DNA of 62,158 nucleotides from an uncultured Desulfobulbaceae bacterium (GTDB lineage Bacteria; Desulfobacterota; Desulfobulbia; Desulfobulbales; BM004): assembly GCA_945787325.1 (NCBI GenBank), contig CALZHP010000006.1, forward strand, positions 1-62,158, written 5' to 3'. The notes under the pieces are model-generated. The model ran no database searches, was not told the DNA's origin, and saw nothing but the letters and a program-made list of their open reading frames with translations. Made by a program: the position numbers and the translations under genes. Position 1 is the stretch's first letter, and every line of letters begins with the position of its first letter. Shown here one piece after another: positions 18,675 to 26,653 of this stretch.

Positions 18675-19481
18675 CTACGTCGATAGTTTATCCATCCGCT
18701 GCTGAAGCCACTTGAGCCATATGTCAAACCCTTGCGCGCTTGTGGCGGACAATTCGAAGAAGGTAAGCCCGCTGTTCACTTGTCTGGCGTATTCCTTACA
18801 ACGATCGATATCAAAATTAACATAGGGCAACAAATCAATTTTATTTATCAAACAGATGTCGGCGGCCTGAAACATAGTCGGGTATTTTTGAGGTTTATCG
18901 TCACCTTCCGTAACACTGATAATGACGACCTTGTGTGCTTCCCCCAGATCGAAAAGGGCCGGACAGACAAGGTTGCCGACGTTTTCGATAAATAATAAGG
19001 ATTTTTTATCCAGGGAAAGTTTTTCGACCGCAGTGTGAACCATGCCAGCATCGAGATGACAGCCAGTGCCTGTATTGACCTGAATCACAGGTGCTCCTGT
19101 TTCTTTAATGCGTTCAGCGTCTCTCAGGGTCTGCTGGTCCCCTTCAACTACTGCCACCGGCAAATCTTTAAGACTGGAAATGGTTTTTTCCAGAATGGTT
19201 GTTTTGCCGGAGCCGGGTGAACTTACAAGATTCAGGGCAAGAATGGAATGCCTATCAAAATATTTCCTGTTAACTTGGGCGATCTGGTCATTTTTCGAGA
19301 GTACGTCCTGTTCAATCTGTATGGTGCGGGAATGGTTGTCGTGCGAGTGAGAATGGCTGTGGCCGCCCGTAAGGTTTGAGTTACTCTCGTGTACATGTCC
19401 AACAGGATTTTCAGATTTCCCTTCAGGGATTTTGTAAGTGATTTGCTCTTCAGGATTAACACAACCACAAGAATCACACAT
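18675..19481 (-). CDS. hypB: Nickel-incorporation GTPase HypB
   Basis: HypB is the GTPase that, with HypA, inserts nickel into the hydrogenase precursor. The 268-residue protein has an N-terminal CDSCGC nickel motif, a histidine-rich stretch (GGHSHSHSHDNH near residues 40-51) for metal storage, and a G domain with P-loop SSPGSGKTT near residue 88 and NKID for guanine recognition. The cysteine and histidine of the dimer-interface nickel site are in GTGCHLD. It lies 8 bp after hypA. Confidence 0.97.
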   Translation of the reverse strand: MCDSCGCVNPEEQITYKIPEGKSENPVGHVHESNSNLTGGHSHSHSHDNHSRTIQIEQDVLSKNDQIAQVNRKYFDRHSILALNLVSSPGSGKTTILEKTISSLKDLPVAVVEGDQQTLRDAERIKETGAPVIQVNTGTGCHLDAGMVHTAVEKLSLDKKSLLFIENVGNLVCPALFDLGEAHKVVIISVTEGDDKPQKYPTMFQAADICLINKIDLLPYVNFDIDRCKEYARQVNSGLTFFELSATSAQGFDIWLKWLQQRMDKLST

Positions 19482-19489
19482 AATTAACC

Positions 19490-19834
19490 TTAATCAGCAA
19501 TGGTTATAGCTCGAATGCGCAGGTCCTTTCCCTGGGATATATTGAGGAGGAATCTCTGGCATTGAGGGCATTGATCAGTAAAAGTCTTCACAGGGAATTC
19601 GATATCGCAGGCCATACACTTTCCTTGACCAGGGATCGTGTTTATGGAGAGTTTGGCCCCTTGAGCAGGTGTGCTTCTTGAAGCCGCTTCAAAGCAAAAT
19701 TCAAGGGATTCCACCATTACTCCCGATAGGAGACCGATATCAAGTTCTATGCTGTTTATCGTCTGGGCTCCTTCATCGTGTGCCGCTGCTGAAGCCAGTT
19801 CAACTATGTTCATGGCAATGGACATTTCGTGCAT
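19490..19834 (-). CDS. hypA: Nickel chaperone HypA
   Basis: HypA delivers nickel with HypB. The N terminus MHEMSIAMNIVE supplies the nickel ligands including H2, and the zinc site is formed by two CxxC pairs, CMAC and CPQC, near residues 73-92. The 114-residue length is normal. It is the first of the six hyp genes and follows the structural genes after about 150 bp, so the hyp genes may be on the same transcript or have a promoter in that gap. Confidence 0.97.
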   Translation of the reverse strand: MHEMSIAMNIVELASAAAHDEGAQTINSIELDIGLLSGVMVESLEFCFEAASRSTPAQGAKLSINTIPGQGKCMACDIEFPVKTFTDQCPQCQRFLLNISQGKDLRIRAITIAD

Positions 19835-19992
19835 AGAAATAATAATACCTGAGAGATCTTATTTAAGAAAGGATTGATTATATTCCGGCGCAATTGGGAA
19901 GAGGGCCAAGAGATGGGGGCCGGAGACTGCATTTCCGACCCCCTGACAAGATATAAACTCCACGTGATCTCAGCTTTTTAATTTACCGGCAT

Positions 19993-21120
19993 TTACGCCT
20001 CTGAAAATAGAGGCAGATGTTTGGCCGCCATTTTGAAAAGGAAAATACCCATCGCAAAAATGCCCAAAGTAACAAGGAGTTCAATGGCAGAAGGGAAATA
20101 GCTGGCCCCTTTAGCAGTTGAATACTCTTGCATACTGAATATACAAATGTTCATCCGGTTCACAAGAACTCCGACAATCACCAGCCAATTTACTGTCAGA
20201 ATATTGTTCATATTTGTGCGAATTTTTCTGGATGCAAGCAGGCAGACAGGAAGAATAACCCCTATAAACATCTCAAGCAGGTACATATTCGATTCCACGC
20301 TCCCATTAAATGGTGTAGCTAAGCTGCTGTTACTAATGAGGAAAAATAATTTGAGCACAAGGTAAACAAGCAGTGTTGTAAAAAGTCCTCTTGCCAGACC
20401 AAAGTATATTTCTTTGTCAATCTTATGGCCAAAGGCCTTGGCACTAAACATTGCCTCGGCACTTACCATTGCCAAACCCATGGCAATAGCAGAAACAAGG
20501 AACATATATGGCATAAAGTTAGTAAACCAAAGCGGTGACATTTTAGAAGGGGCAATTAAAAATACAGCACCCAGAGATGCCTGATGCAGGGTGGAAAGCA
20601 TGACACCAAAAACAACAGCTCCTATCATGATTCCGTTGACGACCTTAAGTGCTTTTTTCATATTAAATTTTTCAAAAAGCATGGGAGAAGATTCAATGGC
20701 CAGGGTTGTGGTATATAGAATAACGTGAATCGCCACAACCCACATGACAGAATGTACCTGCCACATTATCGAAGGATGCCAGAGTCGGAATGGATGGCCA
20801 ATGTCTAAAAAAAGAGCGACAATAGCCAACAGGTAGCCGAGAAAGGCCGTAAGAATGGCAGGCCTCCCAATGGGCTTATATTTTTTCCAATTAAATAGAT
20901 ATATGGCCGCGGCTATTGTGAAGCCACCGGCAGCCATTGCCACTCCGCCAAGAACATCAAATCCCAGCCATAAACCCCAGGGATAAGTATTATTCAAATT
21001 AGTTGCCGCTCCGAGTCCGTTTGCCAGCCGGTAGAAGATGGCGACAAGGCCGACAGTCATTAATACGAACAGGATCACGGTGTTGGGCGTCCACATTTTA
21101 ATTTCATGGTCAGAATTCAT
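19993..21120 (-). CDS. hybB: HybB-like (NrfD/PsrC family) hydrogenase membrane subunit
   Basis: This 375-residue protein has about ten hydrophobic helices and no heme-binding pattern. NrfD/PsrC-type subunits bind quinone at the membrane and connect it to a periplasmic Fe-S subunit. WGLWLGFDVLGGVAMAAGGF near residue 47 is typical of the HybB branch. Together with the HybA-like ferredoxin it should pass electrons between the hydrogenase and the menaquinone pool. It lies 18 bp after the maturation protease gene. In E. coli hyb, the B gene precedes the large subunit; here it follows the protease. Confidence 0.93.
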   Translation of the reverse strand: MNSDHEIKMWTPNTVILFVLMTVGLVAIFYRLANGLGAATNLNNTYPWGLWLGFDVLGGVAMAAGGFTIAAAIYLFNWKKYKPIGRPAILTAFLGYLLAIVALFLDIGHPFRLWHPSIMWQVHSVMWVVAIHVILYTTTLAIESSPMLFEKFNMKKALKVVNGIMIGAVVFGVMLSTLHQASLGAVFLIAPSKMSPLWFTNFMPYMFLVSAIAMGLAMVSAEAMFSAKAFGHKIDKEIYFGLARGLFTTLLVYLVLKLFFLISNSSLATPFNGSVESNMYLLEMFIGVILPVCLLASRKIRTNMNNILTVNWLVIVGVLVNRMNICIFSMQEYSTAKGASYFPSAIELLVTLGIFAMGIFLFKMAAKHLPLFSEA

Positions 21121-21138
21121 TGCTTTCCTCCATGCGTT

Positions 21139-21690
21139 TCAATCAATTGATTCAATTGCAGTTGGGGTGTCCCAGAATTGCGCTTTGTCGTGAAAAGTGA
21201 CATCAAGTGGTACTACGGAACAACCAATGGCGCTCAGCTCGTTACATACGGCAAGCAGGAGCTTTTCCAGCGAGGCTTCGACTTTTTCAGAAAGCTCCAG
21301 GCTCGGTTCAAGGCTAGCAGGTTCCACTCCAAACAATACCAGATTTTCCGGCAACTCGTCGGTCAGCATGGCCGCCGCCAGAAGATCAGACAGGCCAAGC
21401 TGATGTGGTGATATCCGAGTTCTGAAGGCAGCAGGGACATCTTCCCCCTCAACCCGGAGGACAGTACCGGGAGGTTTGCCACACTTCATGGCGTCGATAA
21501 TGATCAGGTGCGTCCGGCCGCTGATATGCCTTAGAAGCTCAATGCCGGCCGTGCCGCCGTCCATAAGTTCAACATCCACGCTGAACGAATATCGCCTTTC
21601 AAGCTCTTTGATCGCTCTGATTCCAACTCCTTCGTCGGTCAGCAGTACGTTGCCGATGCCGAGAACAAGTATGTTTGATGATTCACTCAT
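21139..21690 (-). CDS. hybD: Hydrogenase maturation endopeptidase (HybD/HyaD family)
   Basis: This 183-residue cytosolic peptidase removes the C-terminal extension of the large subunit once nickel is in place. The N-terminal signature VLGIGNVLLTDEGVG includes the nickel-recognising acid, and MDGGTAGIELL and SPHQLGLSDLL follow as in the family. Its start overlaps the large-subunit stop by 4 bases (ATGA), so enzyme and protease are translationally coupled. The predicted substrate is the 15-residue tail after H551 of the large subunit. Confidence 0.95.
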   Translation of the reverse strand: MSESSNILVLGIGNVLLTDEGVGIRAIKELERRYSFSVDVELMDGGTAGIELLRHISGRTHLIIIDAMKCGKPPGTVLRVEGEDVPAAFRTRISPHQLGLSDLLAAAMLTDELPENLVLFGVEPASLEPSLELSEKVEASLEKLLLAVCNELSAIGCSVVPLDVTFHDKAQFWDTPTAIESID

Positions 21691-23387
21691 AGCACCTTAA
21701 CCCGGACAATTTCATTATGCTCCTTGTCAACCAGGTGGATGGCGCAGGCCAGACAAGGATCAAAAGAATGTAGAGTTCTCAGAACTTCAAGAGGTTTCTC
21801 CGGGTCCTGTACAGGGTTATCGAGCAGTGACGCTTCATATGGGCCGAGAGCATCCTGGCCGTTGCGCGGACCCGCATTCCATGTGGAAGGCACAACCGCC
21901 TGATAGTTCTTGATGGTCCCGTCCTGTATTACGATCCAGTGCGAGAGAATCCCACGGGGTGCTTCATGGTAGCCAAAACCTTGCTGCTCACCTTTAGGGA
22001 AAGTCGGCGGGTTGAATGTTGTCGTATCCCCGCTGGCTATGTTTGCCACCAACAAGTTCCACTGATTCTTCATGGTGTCGTTAAGGGCGGCGCAGCGAAT
22101 CACACGTGCAGCAATTCTGCCTATAGTCGAATGCAGGGCCCCTACACCCACCTTGGAACCAACCAGCGAGCTGACAGTGTCGAGCACCTGGGTAGCATAT
22201 TTCTGTGTGGGTTTGTGACCGGCGGCAAACATGGTGAGAACGTTAGCTAATGGTCCAACCTGGGCCGGTTCCCCCTGAAAAGTCGGTGATTTAACCCAGG
22301 AATATTTTCCGTCATCCTGCCAGTCTGTATAATTGGGTACAGTTTCTTCCTGATAAGGATGCCGGGTCCAGTCGCCGTCATACCATGAGTGCTTGATAGA
22401 TTCCTGAACGTTGTCCTCAAAAAACGGGTCGTTAAAGCTTTTTATCGGAGTGAATTTACCAATATCTGCCGCGGGGATATATCCTCCAGGCAGCTCAAAG
22501 GTAGTTCCTTTGGTATCCAGGGGCATATCGGGTGCTGAGAGATAATTGGTTACTCCGGCACCATATCCGGTCCAATCGGCATAGAAGGCACCGATTGCTG
22601 CTACATCCACCAGGGCAACCTTTTTGACGAAATCATCCACTTCGTCAATCAGTGTTTTAATATGGAATAGCTTTTCCATATTGAGAGTGTCCGGGCTATC
22701 CAAGTTTATCGCATTTGCTACACCCCCTACGGCCAGATTCTGAATATGTGGGGTTTTGCTACCTAGAATGGCGACAACTTTGTTAATTTCTCTCTGGTAT
22801 TCAAGTGCCTGCAGATAATGGGTTGCTGCCAGCAGGTTGACTTCTGGCTCGAGTTTCATGGCCGGATGTCCCCAGTATCCACTGCCGTAAACTCCGAGTT
22901 GCCCCGAATCCACCAGTGCCTGTAACCTTTCCTGGGCGCCTTTAATCTCCTGATAACTGTTGCGATTCCAGTCGGAAAGACTCTGACCGAGTTTAGCTGT
23001 GGCTTTGGGATCAGCCTTCAGGGCTGAGACAATATCAACCCAGTCTAGAGCGCAAAGATGATAGAAATGAACAATATGATCATGTGTGGCATGGGCACCC
23101 ATGATAAGATTCCTGATGTACTGTGCATTTAGAGGTACTTCCATGCCCAGTGCATTTTCAACCGTACGCACTGAAACTAGTGCGTGGACCGAAGTTCAGA
23201 CCCCACAGAAGCGTTGGGTGAACATCCAGGCGTCTCTGGGATCGCGCCCCTGAAGGATAAGTTCAAATCCCCGCCACATCTGGCCGGACGACCAGGCGTT
23301 AGTCACCTTGCCGCCATCAATTTCGCAGTCGATCCGCAGATGGCCTTCAATTCTCGTAACCGGGTCAATTGTTATTCGCTTTGCCAT
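21687..23387 (-). CDS. hybC: [NiFe] hydrogenase large subunit with predicted selenocysteine at position 64 (UGA read-through)
   Basis: This is a 566-residue large subunit if the in-frame TGA at 23196-23198 is read as Sec. Upstream residues hold the L0 motif RIEGHL and end FCGV; the TGA stands where the second Cys of the N-terminal CGVC motif belongs; family sequence resumes at once ([14 protein letters not shown]), with no frameshift. The C-terminal motif is ordinary, C545 and C548 in DPCLACAIH, followed by a 15-residue tail for the protease. In known [NiFe] enzymes the four cysteines bind Ni, and the second of each pair bridges Ni and Fe, so U64 would be a bridging ligand. The ATG has a strong GGAGG site. 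A SECIS-like hairpin lies just downstream of the UGA. The alternative is a true nonsense mutation, which the intact rest of the gene argues against. Confidence 0.9.
23161..23198 (-). promoter_or_regulatory. Predicted bacterial SECIS element with UGA codon
   Basis: The UGA is at 23198-23196 on the minus strand. The arms ACGCACT (23185-23179) and AGTGCGT (23172-23166) pair perfectly and enclose the 6-base loop AGTTTC with G at loop position 2 and a following U. Seventeen bases separate the UGA from the loop. In E. coli fdhF the loop lies at about the same distance and carries a G-U that SelB recognises. CC and GG may extend the stem below a small bulge. The element is inside the coding sequence, as expected in bacteria. 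Confidence 0.8.
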
Positions 23388-23448
23388 TATTTCCTCCTAA
23401 AATTTATTGAACAATTTGGATGGCAGTTTTGTTCTTATTTATTAGCTC

Positions 23449-24441
23449 TCACTTAGAATCACTCAAATTGTCACGTCTTGTAATGACATGACTTGCGGCT
23501 CCGGCAATAAGCAAGGCAACGATTAGAACCGGAACTTTTTTGATGTAACCCCAAGTGAGATCGGGATACGCCTGGTCCGTAATATTAGGATTGAAACCAA
23601 GCTTATCGAAAGGCACACCAGACATAAAGAGATACTGGGTGCCGCCTGCTTCCGTCATTCCATAAATCTGTTCTAAGTAATTGCCGACTTCCTTAAACTG
23701 CCTGTTCCCAGAGTCAACTGTTTGCACGGGGAATTCGTATTTACTGCCTGGTGACAAAGTCAACCGCCTTTTGGCCTCCTCGCGAAGATCGGCAACCTTA
23801 CCGAATATCGAAGCGCCGGTGGGGCAGTACTCACAACAAGCTGAATAATTTCCTTCCTTATAACGGTGATGACAAAGCTGGCATTTGACAATTTTGGGAC
23901 TTGTCTCTTGCCATTCAAATTTCGGGATACCGAAAGGGCAGGCTATCTGGCAATAGCGGCAGCCAATGCATTTATCCTGGTCATATGAAACAACGCCGTC
24001 ATTGGGGTCCTTTATTAGGGCGCCTACCGGACAGACAGAAGCACAGGCCGGATCTATGCAGTGCAGGCAGTGATTCTTGATGTAGGAATATCTTTCCATG
24101 TCAGCGTCACTTCCGTCGGCTGACTCGCTTTTGTATGCCTTGATGATATTCAGAGTTTTATCGGACAGTTCTGTGGGTGCATCGTATATTTCTTCCGGTG
24201 TGATGTGTTCGTAGGGAATATCGCCACCCTCGCGGTAGAGAGCGCCGCCTGGCATGCTGTTAAACTTCTTGCAGTTAACCATACATGACTTGCAGCCTAT
24301 GCATAGAGTAGCATCGTAGAGAATACCTACCGCTTCTGGCGGCAGAGGTTTCGGAGCGGCAACAGCTGGAGAGGTATTAGAGGCCAACAGCAAGCCGCTT
24401 CCTGCGGAAACTTTTAAAAAATCTCGCCTGTTTATAGCCAT
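23449..24441 (-). CDS. hybA: HybA-like Tat-exported ferredoxin subunit of the hydrogenase
   Basis: This 330-residue protein begins with a twin-arginine signal (NRRDFLKVSAGSG) and has four cysteine groups for Fe-S clusters: CIGCKSCMVNC, CLHCIDPACASVCP, CIGCRYCQIACP and CQLCH with CCEYCP. A hydrophobic C-terminal helix (VLIVALLIAGAA) should anchor it in the membrane facing the periplasm. Such proteins relay electrons between the small subunit and the HybB quinone subunit. It lies 3 bp after the small-subunit gene and 61 bp before the large-subunit gene. Confidence 0.95.
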   Translation of the reverse strand: MAINRRDFLKVSAGSGLLLASNTSPAVAAPKPLPPEAVGILYDATLCIGCKSCMVNCKKFNSMPGGALYREGGDIPYEHITPEEIYDAPTELSDKTLNIIKAYKSESADGSDADMERYSYIKNHCLHCIDPACASVCPVGALIKDPNDGVVSYDQDKCIGCRYCQIACPFGIPKFEWQETSPKIVKCQLCHHRYKEGNYSACCEYCPTGASIFGKVADLREEAKRRLTLSPGSKYEFPVQTVDSGNRQFKEVGNYLEQIYGMTEAGGTQYLFMSGVPFDKLGFNPNITDQAYPDLTWGYIKKVPVLIVALLIAGAASHVITRRDNLSDSK

Positions 24442-24444
24442 AAC

Positions 24445-25557
24445 TTAACTCTCCTCGTCTTCCTCATGGTCCTTTTTGCCGAGATTCATGCCAGCGGCTA
24501 CTATTCCTGCGCCTACGGCTGCACCGGCAACTGCGGCAGCAAGGGCGGAGGCCCCTTTACCTTTTTCAGGAGTTGCGGAAGGAAACCAGGCCGGTGGAGT
24601 GATATGATGCAGCTGCGCTGGAGAATGGAGCGGTGTACTGAAACCGACTCCCCCTTCAGAGCATCCAAAACATGGATGGCCGGTGTTGACCGGCCAGACA
24701 CCAATATCATTGAACCGCAAGGTGGAACAGTTATTATATGTTTCCGGGCCCTTGCAACCGAGCTTGTACAAACAGTAGCCCTTGCGGTGTCCTTCATCAC
24801 CGAATTGTTCAGCAAAACGGCCGGCATCAAAATGAGCACGACGTTCGCAGTTCTCATGAATAAGCCTGCCGTAGGCAAATTTCGGTCTCAGTTTATCATC
24901 AAGCTCTGGCAGTTTATTTAATGTCACGTAATAAAGGACAGTAGATAGAAAATTATAAGGATTGGGTGGGCATCCAGGAATATTTATAATAGCAATTCCT
25001 TTGCCCTCGAGGATTTTATGTACCGGTGTAGCTCCGGTGGGGTTCGGTTCTGCTGCGGGCACACCGCCCCAAGAGGCACAGGAACCGATAGCTATGACTG
25101 CTGCAGCCTGCGGGGCCGTTTCCTCAAGTATCTCCAATGCGGTACGGCCGGCGATCTTACAATATATGCCTCCGTCCTTGACTGGTATGGCGCCGTCAAC
25201 TACTAGGATAAATTTCCCCTTATTCTCCTCAATGGAATGAGCCCTGAATTCCTCGGCCTGATGACCGGAACCAGCGTTCAAGGTCTCGTGATACTCGAGG
25301 GAAATAAGGTCAAGTATGAGTGTTTCCAAGGTGGGATGGCCGGTCCTGAGCAGTGTCTCCGTGCAGCCGGTGCATTCCTGGGCCGAAAGCCAAATGACGG
25401 GTGGGCGTTTGGCTGCGTTTGCAGCAGCTTCCGCTACTTGGGGGCCAAAACTTTCTCCAAGACCCATATACACCGCAGATGCAGTGCATACTTTCAGAAA
25501 GTCCCTTCGTGAATAGTCTCCTAGTAAAGATGAAAGGTCAGACTCTCCGCATTTCAT
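24445..25557 (-). CDS. hybO: [NiFe] hydrogenase small subunit, Tat-exported
   Basis: The 370-residue precursor has the Tat motif SRRDFLKV near residue 16; folded large subunit is normally exported with it. The proximal cluster motif is ECTGCTE (C62, C65), with GSCASWGG and PGCPPNP following, so it has the standard four cysteines and not the six-cysteine pattern of oxygen-tolerant enzymes. Ligands of the medial and distal clusters are in HENC, CLYKLGCKG, NNCSTLRF and HPCFGCSEGG. A C-terminal Ala/Gly-rich helix and an acidic tail (KKDHEEDEES) form the membrane anchor. It is the first structural gene, with a good ribosome binding site. The enzyme is best placed with group 1 membrane-bound Hyb-type hydrogenases. 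Confidence 0.96.
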   Translation of the reverse strand: MKCGESDLSSLLGDYSRRDFLKVCTASAVYMGLGESFGPQVAEAAANAAKRPPVIWLSAQECTGCTETLLRTGHPTLETLILDLISLEYHETLNAGSGHQAEEFRAHSIEENKGKFILVVDGAIPVKDGGIYCKIAGRTALEILEETAPQAAAVIAIGSCASWGGVPAAEPNPTGATPVHKILEGKGIAIINIPGCPPNPYNFLSTVLYYVTLNKLPELDDKLRPKFAYGRLIHENCERRAHFDAGRFAEQFGDEGHRKGYCLYKLGCKGPETYNNCSTLRFNDIGVWPVNTGHPCFGCSEGGVGFSTPLHSPAQLHHITPPAWFPSATPEKGKGASALAAAVAGAAVGAGIVAAGMNLGKKDHEEDEES

Positions 25558-25864
25558 ACTATCCTCCTCTTTTGTTAGTTAATTTAAAGAGTTAGTAGCC
25601 AAATTGGGCATGCACTGCCACAATATACGAACAGCTAAATCGTTTCAAAAATACAATAAAATAATGAATAATCAAGAGGTTTTAAGTCAAATTTATGTAG
25701 GTGAATTTTCGTTCATTTTGTTTTTTTTCAAATTGCTCCAAAATACAGGATGTTAATAGTTAATTTACAGTTGTTCCCCGTTTGAAAAAAAAATAATAAT
25801 AATGGAAAACCTGGTAATTACTTTCAGTAACACTGAATAAAATCGCCAACTAACAGAGCCTTTT
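25558..25864. other. AT-rich region upstream of the hydrogenase structural genes
   Basis: No gene is present. Promoter elements for the hydrogenase genes are expected, but no clear sigma70 or sigma54 motif could be fixed by eye. The left end holds the GGAGG ribosome binding site of the small subunit. Confidence 0.45.
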
Positions 25865-26191
25865 TCAATTTCTGAGAAATTTGATGATTGCTTCTCTTTC
25901 CCTTTTTGAAAGATGGTCAAAGGCCGGCATTCTTGACCCCGGTTTTATCCTTTTCGATTCTTGAATAAAGCTGCTGATCCATTCGGCACTTCGTCTCTCG
26001 GTCACAGCTGTTAAGTCCGGTCCCATCATACCGCCTTTCCCTTTAAATCTGTGACACTTGTAGCAACCTTCCTCTTCAAAAAGAACTGATCCATCTCTGG
26101 TGCAGGAGGAAATTACGGATGCAATCAGAGCGAGCAAGATTGAACTGAACAATAGAGAACGCCAATGTGCCCGGGCTGGTTCTAGCGCCAT
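25865..26191 (-). CDS. Small mono-heme c-type cytochrome, probable lipoprotein
   Basis: This 108-residue protein has one hydrophobic N-terminal segment ending in a cysteine (VISSCTRDG), which could be a lipoprotein attachment site, and one heme motif CYKCH. A distal methionine is likely in SRMPAF, and KREREAIIKFLRN closes the fold as in class I cytochromes c. It lies about 300 bp upstream of the hydrogenase small subunit on the same strand. It might carry electrons for the hydrogenase in the periplasm, but the HybA/HybB pair already provides a membrane route, so the link is only positional. Confidence 0.85.
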   Translation of the reverse strand: MALEPARAHWRSLLFSSILLALIASVISSCTRDGSVLFEEEGCYKCHRFKGKGGMMGPDLTAVTERRSAEWISSFIQESKRIKPGSRMPAFDHLSKREREAIIKFLRN

Positions 26192-26653
26192 ACCAGTTGT
26201 CGACTACGTATATAATTAATTGTGCAGGACAACAAACGTCCTAAAAAAACGCAAGAAGAAAGATTAGTTACATAGTGTTCGGTCATATGAAGCCCCCGGA
26301 ACGAAGATTTGTAAATATATGTAGTCTTTTCGAAGGAGAAAGATAAAGCGAAGATTTCTTGTCGTGGGAATTCAGATCAATAAAGTTGTGGATCGGATCG
26401 GTAATTGGGAGATACGGAAACAGAGGGATCATGGGCAATGTATGAAGTCAATTTTATAATAAATCATGAGCGTTGATCCACAAAGGGAAACCGGGATCAT
26501 ACATAGCTATAGCTGTATATGTAATAACCTGGCGGGACAGCTTTTCTCACCCTGTTAATGACGTTCATACTGTTCAGCAACAAATTAATTGTTAACAGTA
26601 ATCTCATATTTCATATTGTCAACATCTTAGGTTCAAGATAGAATCGCTCCGTT
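26192..26653. other. Divergent intergenic region between cytochrome and CcsA-like genes
   Basis: This stretch of about 460 bases contains no credible open frame. It separates divergent genes and should contain both promoters. I see no strong motif or repeat in it. Confidence 0.45.

Noticed and set aside
16367-18727. Longer HypF start at 18727
   Set aside because: It would overlap hypB by more than 50 bases and add 21 residues not needed for the acylphosphatase-like domain.
21687-23171. A separate 494-residue large-subunit gene starting at a GTG at 23171, with a 63-residue fragment upstream
   Set aside because: The two pieces are in one frame, joined by one TGA at a conserved cysteine position. 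The GTG has no ribosome binding site and would remove the N-terminal ligand motif.
25600-25635. Possible sigma54 promoter upstream of the hydrogenase (TGGCAGTGCATGC on the minus strand)
   Set aside because: GG and GC are separated by 8 bases; sigma54 promoters need 10.
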